This document shows positions 6,546-12,116 of a stretch of DNA of 12,116 nt, in pieces. A program made the position numbers and the translations under genes. The number at the start of each line of letters is the position of its first letter. The stretch's first letter is position 1. The stretch is from an uncultured Mucilaginibacter sp. (lineage in GTDB: Bacteria; Bacteroidota; Bacteroidia; Sphingobacteriales; Sphingobacteriaceae). The stretch spans positions 1 to 12,116 of the forward strand of contig CAISKH010000472.1 in assembly GCA_903885865.1 (NCBI GenBank). The letters run 5' to 3'. A model generated the notes under the pieces. The model saw only the letters and a list, made by a program, of their open reading frames with translations, was not told the DNA's origin and did not search any database.

Positions 6546-6588
6546 TTGCCGGCTATCCTATTGCCCGTCATGAAGTTTTTTAAACTTC
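6509..6588 (+). promoter_or_regulatory. Candidate attenuator-like leader RNA structure
   Basis: Segment 1 (CCCGT, 6509-6513), segment 2 (ACGGG, 6536-6540) and segment 3 (CCCGT, 6564-6568) allow two exclusive pairings, 1:2 or 2:3. The leader's Arg-Arg-Arg codons lie in the 1:2 loop, so a stalled ribosome would favour 2:3. A further hairpin GAAGTTT-TTT-AAACTTC occupies 6572-6588. Segments 1 and 3 are part of a near direct repeat (CCCGTCA..GAAG). The stems are only 5 bp and no U-tract follows the last hairpin, so classical transcription termination is not supported. The rest of 6589-6658 is unstructured AT-rich DNA. Confidence 0.3.
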
Positions 6589-6658
6589 TCCAACAAAACA
6601 TCATCCAATTACTTAAGGTTTAAAACACCATTATATTACCAGTAATTTTCTATTTAAA

Positions 6659-7309
6659 ATGACTATACAAGATTTTGATATCCAGGTTGCCTCTGCCCAG
6701 CATGTCGACTATGCCCCTATCATTTGCGATGAAATGGCCGAGTCGGCAAAAGCGCGCGGCACAGGTATTGCCCAGCGTACGCCCGAGTATGTTGCCAATA
6801 AAATGCTGGAAGGCAAAGCGGTTATCGCGCTATATAAAGATGGCACATGGGCCGGTTTTTGTTATATTGAGACCTGGAGCCACGGCGATTTCGTGGCTAA
6901 TTCGGGTTTAATAGTTGCCCCGCAATTCAGAAAAGTAGGACTGGCCAAGGCTATTAAGCATAAAATATTCGAGCTTTCGAGGGAGAAATACCCTGATGCC
7001 AAGCTTTTCGGGCTAACAACAGGGCTGCCTGTGATGAAGATAAACTCGGAATTAGGCTATGAACCGGTAACTTACTCAGAACTTACCCAGGACGAAGAAT
7101 TTTGGAAAGGCTGTAAAAGCTGCGTTAATTATGATATATTGACAATGAAGGAAAGGAAAAACTGTATGTGTACCGCCATGCTGTTTGATCCGGCCGAGAA
7201 AATCAAAGAAGCAGAAAATAATCTTGAAAAAATGACAAAAAAAGCCAATCTATTTGAGCGCATTGAAAATGCCATCAAGAGCTTTGGACAGGAATTAAAA
7301 ATATTTTAA
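6659..7309 (+). CDS. GNAT N-acyltransferase heading the arg operon (candidate N-acylglutamate synthase)
   Basis: This 216-residue protein has a GNAT fold: the acyl-CoA binding motif A is seen around residues 83-101 (GLIVAPQFRKVGLAKAIKH) and a motif-B-like segment around 125-135 (VMKINSELGYEP). Arginine synthesis with acylated intermediates needs an enzyme that acylates glutamate. No classical ArgA or ArgJ is visible in the window, and this is the first structural gene of the operon, so a role as N-acetyl- or N-succinyl-glutamate synthase is a reasonable inference. An unusual feature is a four-cysteine cluster after the GNAT core, Cys152-x2-Cys155-x13-Cys169-x-Cys171, which could bind zinc or an iron-sulfur cluster. 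A charged helical tail (residues 178-216) follows. Tandem hairpin repeats separate it from argG. Confidence 0.72.
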   Translation: MTIQDFDIQVASAQHVDYAPIICDEMAESAKARGTGIAQRTPEYVANKMLEGKAVIALYKDGTWAGFCYIETWSHGDFVANSGLIVAPQFRKVGLAKAIKHKIFELSREKYPDAKLFGLTTGLPVMKINSELGYEPVTYSELTQDEEFWKGCKSCVNYDILTMKERKNCMCTAMLFDPAEKIKEAENNLEKMTKKANLFERIENAIKSFGQELKIF

Positions 7310-7313
7310 CCGT

Positions 7314-7412
7314 AGAGACGCAATGTATTGCGTCTCTGATAAATTACGTCTTGAGAGGCATGCATTGCGTCTCTGATAAATTACGTCTTGAGACGCAAAG
7401 CATTGCGTCTCT
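7314..7412. repeat. Three tandem copies of a GAGACGCAAT..ATTGCGTCTC hairpin
   Basis: Copy 1 (7314-7337) is a perfect 11-bp stem, AGAGACGCAAT/ATTGCGTCTCT, with a 2-nt loop. Copy 2 (7353-7374) and copy 3 (7390-7411) carry small changes in the left arm only. The copies repeat with a 37-bp period: 30 bp (7327-7356 and 7364-7393) are identical. The array fills the gap between the GNAT gene and argG. I recall this palindrome as a dispersed intergenic repeat of Bacteroidetes. It carries no coding frame and no T-run. Confidence 0.85.
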
Positions 7413-7429
7413 ACATTAAGAAATAAAAA

Positions 7430-8629
7430 ATGAAAAAAAAGAAGGTTGTATTAGCCTATAGTGGCGGATTAGACACATCATTCTGTTGTATTTATTTAAC
7501 CCGCGATTTAGGTTATGAGGTGCACTCGGTGATAGTAAATACCGGCGGTTTCAGTGCTGAAGAATTATATGCTGTTGAAAAACGCGCTTATGAAATGGGG
7601 GTTACTTCGCACCATGTGGTTGATGAAACTGAAAACTTTTATAATACCTGTGTACGCTATTTAATATATGGCAATGTATTAAAAAATAATACCTATCCGC
7701 TTTCGGTGAGCGCCGAGCGGGTTAGCCAGGCAACGGCTATTGCCAATTATGCTAAAGAGATAGGCGCCGAATTTGTGGCGCACGGCAGTACCGGCGCGGG
7801 TAATGACCAGGTTAGGTTTGATATGATATTTAATATCCTCGTACCCGAGGTTCAAATTATTACGCCGATACGCGATCTGAAACTAAGTCGCGAAGCGGAA
7901 ATTGAATACCTGAAAAAGCACGGTGTTGAAATGAACTTCGAAAAAGCGAAGTACTCTATCAACAAGGGCATTTGGGGCACCTCAGTTGGCGGCAGAGAAA
8001 CGTTAACCTCTAACTTAGGCTTGCCTGAGGAAGCATGGCCCACCCAGGTTACTGAGACCGAAGCCAGGAATATTGAATTAGAATTTAAAAAAGGCGAACT
8101 AATTGGTGTAGATGGCAGAAGATACGATCATCCAACCAAAGCCATACAGGCGTTGCAGGCAGTTGCACAACCTTATGGTATTGGGCGTGATATTCATGTA
8201 GGCGATACCATTATAGGTATTAAGGGACGTGTTGGCTTTGAAGCCGCCGCGCCTATGATAATTATTAAGGCCCACCATACTTTAGAGAAACATGTGCTAA
8301 CCAAATGGCAATTAACATGGAAAGACCAGCTTTCGTCGTTCTACGGCAACTGGCTGCATGAAGGGCAGTTTCATGACCCGGTTATGCGTAATATGGAAGC
8401 ATTTTTAACCGATACTCAGAAAAATGTGACCGGTAAAGTATTTGTGCAGCTGCATCCGTACCGGTTCCAAATTGTGGGTATTGAATCGGCGCATGACCTC
8501 ATGTCTGACAAGTTTGGCAGTTACGGCGAAATGAATAATTCATGGAGCGGCGAGGATGTAAAAGGGTTCTCCAAAATATTTGGCAACCAGGTAATGATCT
8601 ATCATAAAGTTAACCCCCCAACCCCCTGA
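7430..8629 (+). CDS. argG: Argininosuccinate synthase
   Basis: ArgG joins citrulline and aspartate using ATP to make argininosuccinate, the penultimate step of arginine synthesis. The 399-residue protein shows the ATP-binding SGGLDTS loop at 11-17, AHGSTGAGNDQVRFD (the family's G(A/S)TGxGNDQVRF motif) and KGIWGTSVGGRET. The family-typical aspartate-sensing segment is replaced by IVNTGGFS, as I recall for the shorter Bacteroidetes form. The last residues (VNPPTP) and the TGA stop are encoded by a CCCCCTGAAGGGGG palindromic repeat, so the native C-terminus was probably altered by the repeat. The cupin gene follows after 22 bp in the same operon. Confidence 0.96.
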   Translation: MKKKKVVLAYSGGLDTSFCCIYLTRDLGYEVHSVIVNTGGFSAEELYAVEKRAYEMGVTSHHVVDETENFYNTCVRYLIYGNVLKNNTYPLSVSAERVSQATAIANYAKEIGAEFVAHGSTGAGNDQVRFDMIFNILVPEVQIITPIRDLKLSREAEIEYLKKHGVEMNFEKAKYSINKGIWGTSVGGRETLTSNLGLPEEAWPTQVTETEARNIELEFKKGELIGVDGRRYDHPTKAIQALQAVAQPYGIGRDIHVGDTIIGIKGRVGFEAAAPMIIIKAHHTLEKHVLTKWQLTWKDQLSSFYGNWLHEGQFHDPVMRNMEAFLTDTQKNVTGKVFVQLHPYRFQIVGIESAHDLMSDKFGSYGEMNNSWSGEDVKGFSKIFGNQVMIYHKVNPPTP

Positions 8630-8710
8630 AGGGGGAGCAATTAAGGCTTATATGAACGACGGCAAAAACATAGAGAATACATCAACTCCCCCTTCAGGGG
8701 GCGGGGGGGG
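8614..8710. repeat. Inverted pair of CCCCCTGAAGGGGG palindromes bracketing the cupin start
   Basis: Left copy core CCCCCTGAAGGGGGAG (8622-8637) and right copy core CTCCCCCTTCAGGGGG (8686-8701) are perfect 16-bp inverted repeats. Outer C-runs and G-runs (8614-8619 and 8703-8710) extend the match imperfectly. Each core is itself a small hairpin, and the two together can form one large hairpin with a 48-nt loop. The argG stop codon lies in the left copy and the cupin start codon lies in the loop. The sequence is familiar as a dispersed Bacteroidetes palindrome. Confidence 0.85.
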
Positions 8711-9050
8711 CATATTTTCAAAAGGCGAATGTTTGGATCATTATACATGGGGTGATGATTGCCACGGGTGGACCTTTGTTGATACCGAAGCCATATCGGT
8801 TAAACAGGAACTGATGCCGCCTGATACGGCAGAAAAACTGCATTATCATGAAAAGGCTACCCAGTTTTTCTTTATTTTAAAAGGAAGGGCAAAGTTCACC
8901 ATCGATGGCAAAATAATAGAATTGAGGGAGCAACAGGCTATCCAGATCGATCCGAAACAAAAGCATTTTATAGCTAACGCTAACCCAGCCGACCTGGAGT
9001 TTATTTTATATTCTTATCCATCGACAAAAAATGACAGAGTTAATTGCTGA
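8652..9050 (+). CDS. Small single-domain cupin protein
   Basis: This 132-residue protein has one cupin beta-barrel. Motif 1 is visible as LHYHEKATQFFFILKGRAKF, with metal-ligand candidates His64 and His66. The usual Glu ligand position is Gln71. Motif 2 is PKQKHFIAN with His105. The rest resembles unlinked cupins that I recall with the pattern HYxWGxxCxGW. Function is unknown; such proteins include isomerases, dioxygenases and sensors. The first 20 residues contain a low-complexity STPPSGGGGG stretch encoded by the right palindrome copy. No ATG exists between it and the conserved GECLDHYTWGDD segment, so the ATG at 8652 is retained. The gene overlaps the next one by 20 bp, which suggests translational coupling. 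Its presence inside an arginine operon is unexplained. Confidence 0.75.
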   Translation: MNDGKNIENTSTPPSGGGGGIFSKGECLDHYTWGDDCHGWTFVDTEAISVKQELMPPDTAEKLHYHEKATQFFFILKGRAKFTIDGKIIELREQQAIQIDPKQKHFIANANPADLEFILYSYPSTKNDRVNC

Positions 9051-9510
9051 TATTTTAGGTGTATCTATAAAAAGAATAGATGTAAATGAATTACAACTGG
9101 TTGTTGACCTGTTTGACAAATACAGAATATTTTATAATCAGCCCAGCGATATTGCTTTAGCCAAAAGCTTTTTAAAGGAAAGATTGATGAATAACGAATC
9201 GGTTATTTTTGTGGCGACTATTAAAAATGCACCCGTAGCATTTACACAATTATATCCTAAATATTCATCAATGCGGGCCGCAAAAAATTGGGTGTTAAAT
9301 GATTTGTATGTAGATGAAAAATACAGGAAGCAAGGAATCGGAAAAAAATTAATTGATACCGCAACGGTGTTTGCGAAAGAAAATAAAGCAAACTTTGTTC
9401 AGTTAGCAACAGCGAACGATAATTATAACGCTCAACATTTATATGAATCTATTGGATTCACCAAACAGGGTACTGATAATAATTTTATACTATACCGTAT
9501 AAATGTTTGA
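9031..9510 (+). CDS. GNAT-family N-acetyltransferase
   Basis: This 159-residue protein is a complete, stand-alone GNAT enzyme. The acetyl-CoA pyrophosphate loop is RKQGIGKKL (99-107) following the LNDLYVDEKY strand, and the C-terminal motif B is NAQHLYESIGF. The acceptor substrate cannot be read from sequence. It differs strongly from the GNAT at the head of the operon: it is shorter, has no cysteine cluster and has a canonical motif A. The start overlaps the cupin stop by 20 bp, and argC begins 15 bp after its stop, so it is embedded in the arg operon. The gene looks visibly richer in A/T codons (AAA, AAT, TTA) than eutB, dinB or argG, so later acquisition is possible. Confidence 0.82.
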   Translation: MTELIADILGVSIKRIDVNELQLVVDLFDKYRIFYNQPSDIALAKSFLKERLMNNESVIFVATIKNAPVAFTQLYPKYSSMRAAKNWVLNDLYVDEKYRKQGIGKKLIDTATVFAKENKANFVQLATANDNYNAQHLYESIGFTKQGTDNNFILYRINV

Positions 9511-9525
9511 TTAATAATTAAGGAT

Positions 9526-10509
9526 ATGAAAAATATAAAAGCCGGAATTATTGGAGGCGCAGGCTATACCGGCGGCGAAATGCTGCGGATATTGGTTAAT
9601 CACCCCAATGTGGAAATTGCTTTTGTGTTAAGCAACAGCAATGCAGGCAATTATGTGTACGAGGTACATACCGATCTTTTTGGTGATACAGATTTGAAGT
9701 TTACCAGTGAACTATCAACTGATATAGACGTACTATTTTTATGCGTTGGCCATGGTGATGCGATAAATTTTTTAGAGGCCAATGCTATTCCTGATAATGT
9801 AAAGATCATTGATTTAAGCCAGGATTTTAGGTTAAGTCAAAATTCAAAAGTAAAAAGTAAAAAATTCGTATATGGATTGCCTGAATTAAACAGAGAGGCT
9901 ATAAAATCGGCACAAAATATAGCTAATCCGGGTTGTTTTGCAACCTGTTTACAATTGGGTTTGTTGCCGTTAGCTGCAAAAGGGTTATTGAATAACGAGG
10001 TTCATATCACGGCTACTACAGGCTCTACAGGCGCAGGACAGAGTTTAGCAAGTACCACACATTTTACCTGGCGCAATGATAACGTTTCGGTTTATAAGGC
10101 TTTTAACCATCAGCATTTAAATGAGATAGGCGAATCGTTAAAGCAATTACAGCCGGGTTTTGATGAAACATTAAACTTTATTCCTTACAGGGGCGGTTTT
10201 ACAAGGGGGATATTTGCATCTATCTATTTAGATAGTGAATTATCAGAGGAAGAAGCAGTAAAACTATTTGAGGACTATTATGCGGGCCATCCGTTCACTT
10301 ATGTAACTACCCGTAATATCGATCTGAAACAGGTAGTGAATACCAACAAAGCATTTTTACAGGTTAAAAAACACGATAATAAACTATTCATTATAAGCAT
10401 ATTAGATAATTTACTTAAAGGCGCGTCTGGCCAGGCGGTTCAAAATATGAACCTGCTGTTTGGTCTTGATGAACGCGCCGGATTACGATTGAAGGCAACA
10501 GGGTTTTAA
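9526..10509 (+). CDS. argC: N-acetyl-gamma-glutamyl-phosphate reductase
   Basis: ArgC reduces N-acylglutamyl phosphate to the semialdehyde with NADPH in the third step of arginine synthesis. The 327-residue protein has the NADP-binding GGAGYTGGE loop (10-18). The catalytic cysteine is Cys137 in NPGCFATCLQLGLLPL. The glycine-rich TGSTGAGQS segment and the catalytic-base region FNHQHLNEI (His197) follow. The AAGGA run shortly before the ATG may serve as a ribosome binding site. Gene order argC-argD-argF' fits the Bacteroidetes arginine cluster. The acyl group carried (acetyl or succinyl) cannot be told from this protein. Confidence 0.95.
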   Translation: MKNIKAGIIGGAGYTGGEMLRILVNHPNVEIAFVLSNSNAGNYVYEVHTDLFGDTDLKFTSELSTDIDVLFLCVGHGDAINFLEANAIPDNVKIIDLSQDFRLSQNSKVKSKKFVYGLPELNREAIKSAQNIANPGCFATCLQLGLLPLAAKGLLNNEVHITATTGSTGAGQSLASTTHFTWRNDNVSVYKAFNHQHLNEIGESLKQLQPGFDETLNFIPYRGGFTRGIFASIYLDSELSEEEAVKLFEDYYAGHPFTYVTTRNIDLKQVVNTNKAFLQVKKHDNKLFIISILDNLLKGASGQAVQNMNLLFGLDERAGLRLKATGF

Positions 10510-10565
10510 ACCCCCGGCCACAGCAATATAATTCACTTAAGTATTTTACCTTTAATAACTCAACA

Positions 10566-11723
10566 ATGAAATTATTCGACGTTTATCCCATCAACCCCAT
10601 TAACATCGTAAAAGGTGTGGGCAGTTTAGTTTATGATGATAAAGGACAAGAATATCTTGACCTTTATGGCGGCCATGCCGTTATTTCTATTGGTCATACC
10701 AATCCTCATTACGTAAGGCGGCTGGAAGACCAGTTACATAAAATTGGCTTTTATTCTAATTCTATCGAAATCCCTTTACAAACAGAGTTGGCAGAGAAAC
10801 TGGGCAAAGTTTCAGGCAAGGATGACTACCAGCTATTCCTGTGTAATTCGGGTGCAGAAGCTATTGAGAATGCTTTAAAGCTGGCATCGTTTTATAATGG
10901 TAAAAAGAAAACAATCGCTTTTACAGGTGCATTTCACGGGCGTACATCTTTAGCTGTATCGGTTACTGATAACCCAAAGATTGTTGCCCCTATCAACGAA
11001 ACAGACAATATAGTACGCGTAGCCTGGAATGATGAAGCCGCTTTAGAAAAGGCTTTCAACGATAATAAAAACCAGGTATCATCAGTAATTATTGAAGGTA
11101 TACAAGGTGTGGGCGGCATACAGGTGGCAAGTAACAGCATACTGCAAAAAATAAGATCGCTTTGCCATACTCATAACGCCGTTTTTATTGCTGATGGTGT
11201 ACAATGCGGGTACGGGCGTACCGGTAAATTTTACTCGCATGATTTTGCAGGTGTAAATGCTGATATTTATACCATGGCCAAAGGTATGGGCAATGGTTTT
11301 CCCATAGGGGCCATCAGTATATCGCCCAAAATACAGCCTTCTTACGGGATGTTGGGTACTACCTTTGGCGGCAATCACCTGGCCTGCGCTGCAGGATTAG
11401 CCGTACTGGAGGTAATGGAGCAGGATAATTTAATGCAAAATGCCGCCACAGTAGGTGCCTATTTAATTGATGAGCTCAAAAAATTTAAACAGGTAAATGA
11501 AGTGCGCGGCCGGGGTTTAATGATCGGCATTGACCTGCCTGCCGAATATGCCCACGCTAAAAAGGACCTGCTGTTTAAACATCATATTTTTACCGGCGAG
11601 GCTAAACCAAATGTGATCAGGTTATTACCGGCATTAAATTTAACAAAAGCGCATGCCGACAGGTTTTTAGAGGCTTTTACCAAAGTATTAAGTTCGGCAC
11701 CTGTTTTATCCAACCCCCTGTAA
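10566..11723 (+). CDS. argD: Acetylornithine (acyl-ornithine) aminotransferase, class III
   Basis: ArgD converts the acylated glutamate semialdehyde to acyl-ornithine using glutamate as amino donor and PLP as cofactor. The 385-residue protein shows NSGAEAIENALKLA (phosphate-binding region), FHGRTSLA, the cofactor aspartate Asp210 and the PLP lysine Lys239 in YTMAKGMGNGFPIGA. Two usually conserved segments deviate: the EPIQGEGG of E. coli ArgD is EGIQGVGG here (177-184), and DEVQTG is DGVQCG (210-215). Both may be clade traits, as I recall EGIQGVGG in Bacteroidetes, but they could affect the choice of acyl substrate. A 56-bp gap separates it from argC. The argF' gene begins 7 bp after its stop. 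Confidence 0.93.
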   Translation: MKLFDVYPINPINIVKGVGSLVYDDKGQEYLDLYGGHAVISIGHTNPHYVRRLEDQLHKIGFYSNSIEIPLQTELAEKLGKVSGKDDYQLFLCNSGAEAIENALKLASFYNGKKKTIAFTGAFHGRTSLAVSVTDNPKIVAPINETDNIVRVAWNDEAALEKAFNDNKNQVSSVIIEGIQGVGGIQVASNSILQKIRSLCHTHNAVFIADGVQCGYGRTGKFYSHDFAGVNADIYTMAKGMGNGFPIGAISISPKIQPSYGMLGTTFGGNHLACAAGLAVLEVMEQDNLMQNAATVGAYLIDELKKFKQVNEVRGRGLMIGIDLPAEYAHAKKDLLFKHHIFTGEAKPNVIRLLPALNLTKAHADRFLEAFTKVLSSAPVLSNPL

Positions 11724-11730
11724 ATCTCAT

Positions 11731-12116
11731 ATGAAACTATTCTCTTCAGTACACGACGTAACCGATATTAAAGCACTTGTTGCCGAAGCTTTGCAGTTAA
11801 AGCAAAACCCCTACGCGCATCAGCATTTGGGTAAAAACAAAACATTGGGTTTGGTTTTTTTAAACCCTAGTTTGCGTACCCGCATGAGCACCCAAAAGGC
11901 AGCTACCAATTTGGGCATGAATGTTATGGTGCTTAACATTGATAAGGAAGGATGGGCCTTAGAGCTGCGTGACGGCGTTGTAATGAATGGCGACACTGTA
12001 GAGCATATCCGTGAAGCCGCAGCCGTTATGGGGCAGTATGTAGATATTATAGGGGTACGTTCTTTCCCCGGGTTAAAAAACCGTAACGAAGATTATACCG
12101 AAGCAATATTTAACAA
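11731..12116 (+). CDS. argF': N-acyl-ornithine carbamoyltransferase (AOTC/SOTC type), cut by window end
   Basis: Only the N-terminal 128 residues are present; the family is about 315-340 long. This type carbamoylates N-acetyl- or N-succinyl-ornithine instead of free ornithine. The carbamoyl-phosphate loop is PSLRTR (46-51), where ordinary OTCases have STRTR. It is followed by STQKAATNLGMNV and DIIGVRSF, which align well with the Bacteroides fragilis succinylornithine enzyme as I remember it. In that alignment the specificity residue (Pro90 in the B. fragilis SOTC, Glu92 in the Xanthomonas AOTC) is Val90 here, in GDTVEH. The acyl preference therefore stays open. The gene follows argD by 7 bp, so it is in the same operon. 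Confidence 0.9.
   Translation, partial: MKLFSSVHDVTDIKALVAEALQLKQNPYAHQHLGKNKTLGLVFLNPSLRTRMSTQKAATNLGMNVMVLNIDKEGWALELRDGVVMNGDTVEHIREAAAVMGQYVDIIGVRSFPGLKNRNEDYTEAIFN

Noticed and set aside
6572..6588. Hairpin GAAGTTT-TTT-AAACTTC as an intrinsic terminator
   Set aside because: The stem is A/T-rich and no T-run follows, so it was kept only as part of the leader structure.
6570..6623. 17-codon ORF (MKFFKLLQQNIIQLLKV) in the arg leader
   Set aside because: It is amphipathic and curious, but too short and AT-rich to separate from chance. It is covered by the hairpin at 6572-6588.
7314..7412. CRISPR-like array
   Set aside because: The repeat units are palindromes joined by an identical linker, so there are no unique spacers, and no cas gene is present.
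10934..11378. Minus-strand open frames inside argD
   Set aside because: They are antisense shadows; argD has full class III aminotransferase motifs on the plus strand.

Overview
The window reads as chromosomal DNA of a Bacteroidetes bacterium, most likely of the Sphingobacteriaceae (Mucilaginibacter/Pedobacter type). This is inferred from recalled protein family variants (short ArgG, ArgF'-type transcarbamylase, Bacteroidetes-type YpdA/Bdr), from promoter boxes of the TAnnTTTG type, and from intergenic palindromes (GAGACGCAAT..ATTGCGTCTC and CCCCCTGAAGGGGG) familiar from that phylum. No database search was possible.

Left part (1-4095, minus strand). The large subunit of ethanolamine ammonia-lyase (eutB, running off the left edge close to its natural end) lies downstream of an ethanolamine permease (eat). 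Together they form a minimal ethanolamine uptake-and-cleavage unit, with no microcompartment genes in view. Upstream, separated by a 27-bp-arm hairpin, is DNA polymerase IV (dinB). It is divergent from a 2H phosphoesterase of the 2'-5' RNA ligase type (4166-4792), and an AT-rich palindrome sits between the two.

Middle (4793-6254, plus strand). A gene-poor stretch holds an 8-bp-period repeat and then a clear small SRP RNA gene (about 4943-5040) with its own promoter box and terminator. A 49-residue unannotated small protein and a YpdA/Bdr-like FAD/NAD(P)H oxidoreductase follow.

Right part (6255-12116, plus strand). This is an arginine biosynthesis operon. A leader of about 265 nt begins at a promoter embedded in two overlapping TTGCATAA-type palindromes, probably an ArgR-like operator. 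The leader encodes a 40-residue peptide with an Arg-Arg-Arg run near its end, flanked by mutually exclusive pairing segments. The gene order is: GNAT acyltransferase (candidate N-acylglutamate synthase), argG, cupin, second GNAT, argC, argD, and N-acyl-ornithine carbamoyltransferase (argF', cut by the window end). The argF' type implies that acylated intermediates run through the carbamoylation step. Residue 90, which separates acetyl- from succinyl-ornithine enzymes, is Val here, so the acyl group cannot be read from the sequence.

The operon is also invaded by palindromic repeats: three tandem hairpins before argG, and an inverted CCCCCTGAAGGGGG pair that encodes the end of ArgG and the start of the cupin. 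The most promising undescribed features are the arg leader (operator plus candidate peptide attenuator), the GNAT at its head, and the repeat pair that brackets the cupin start codon.
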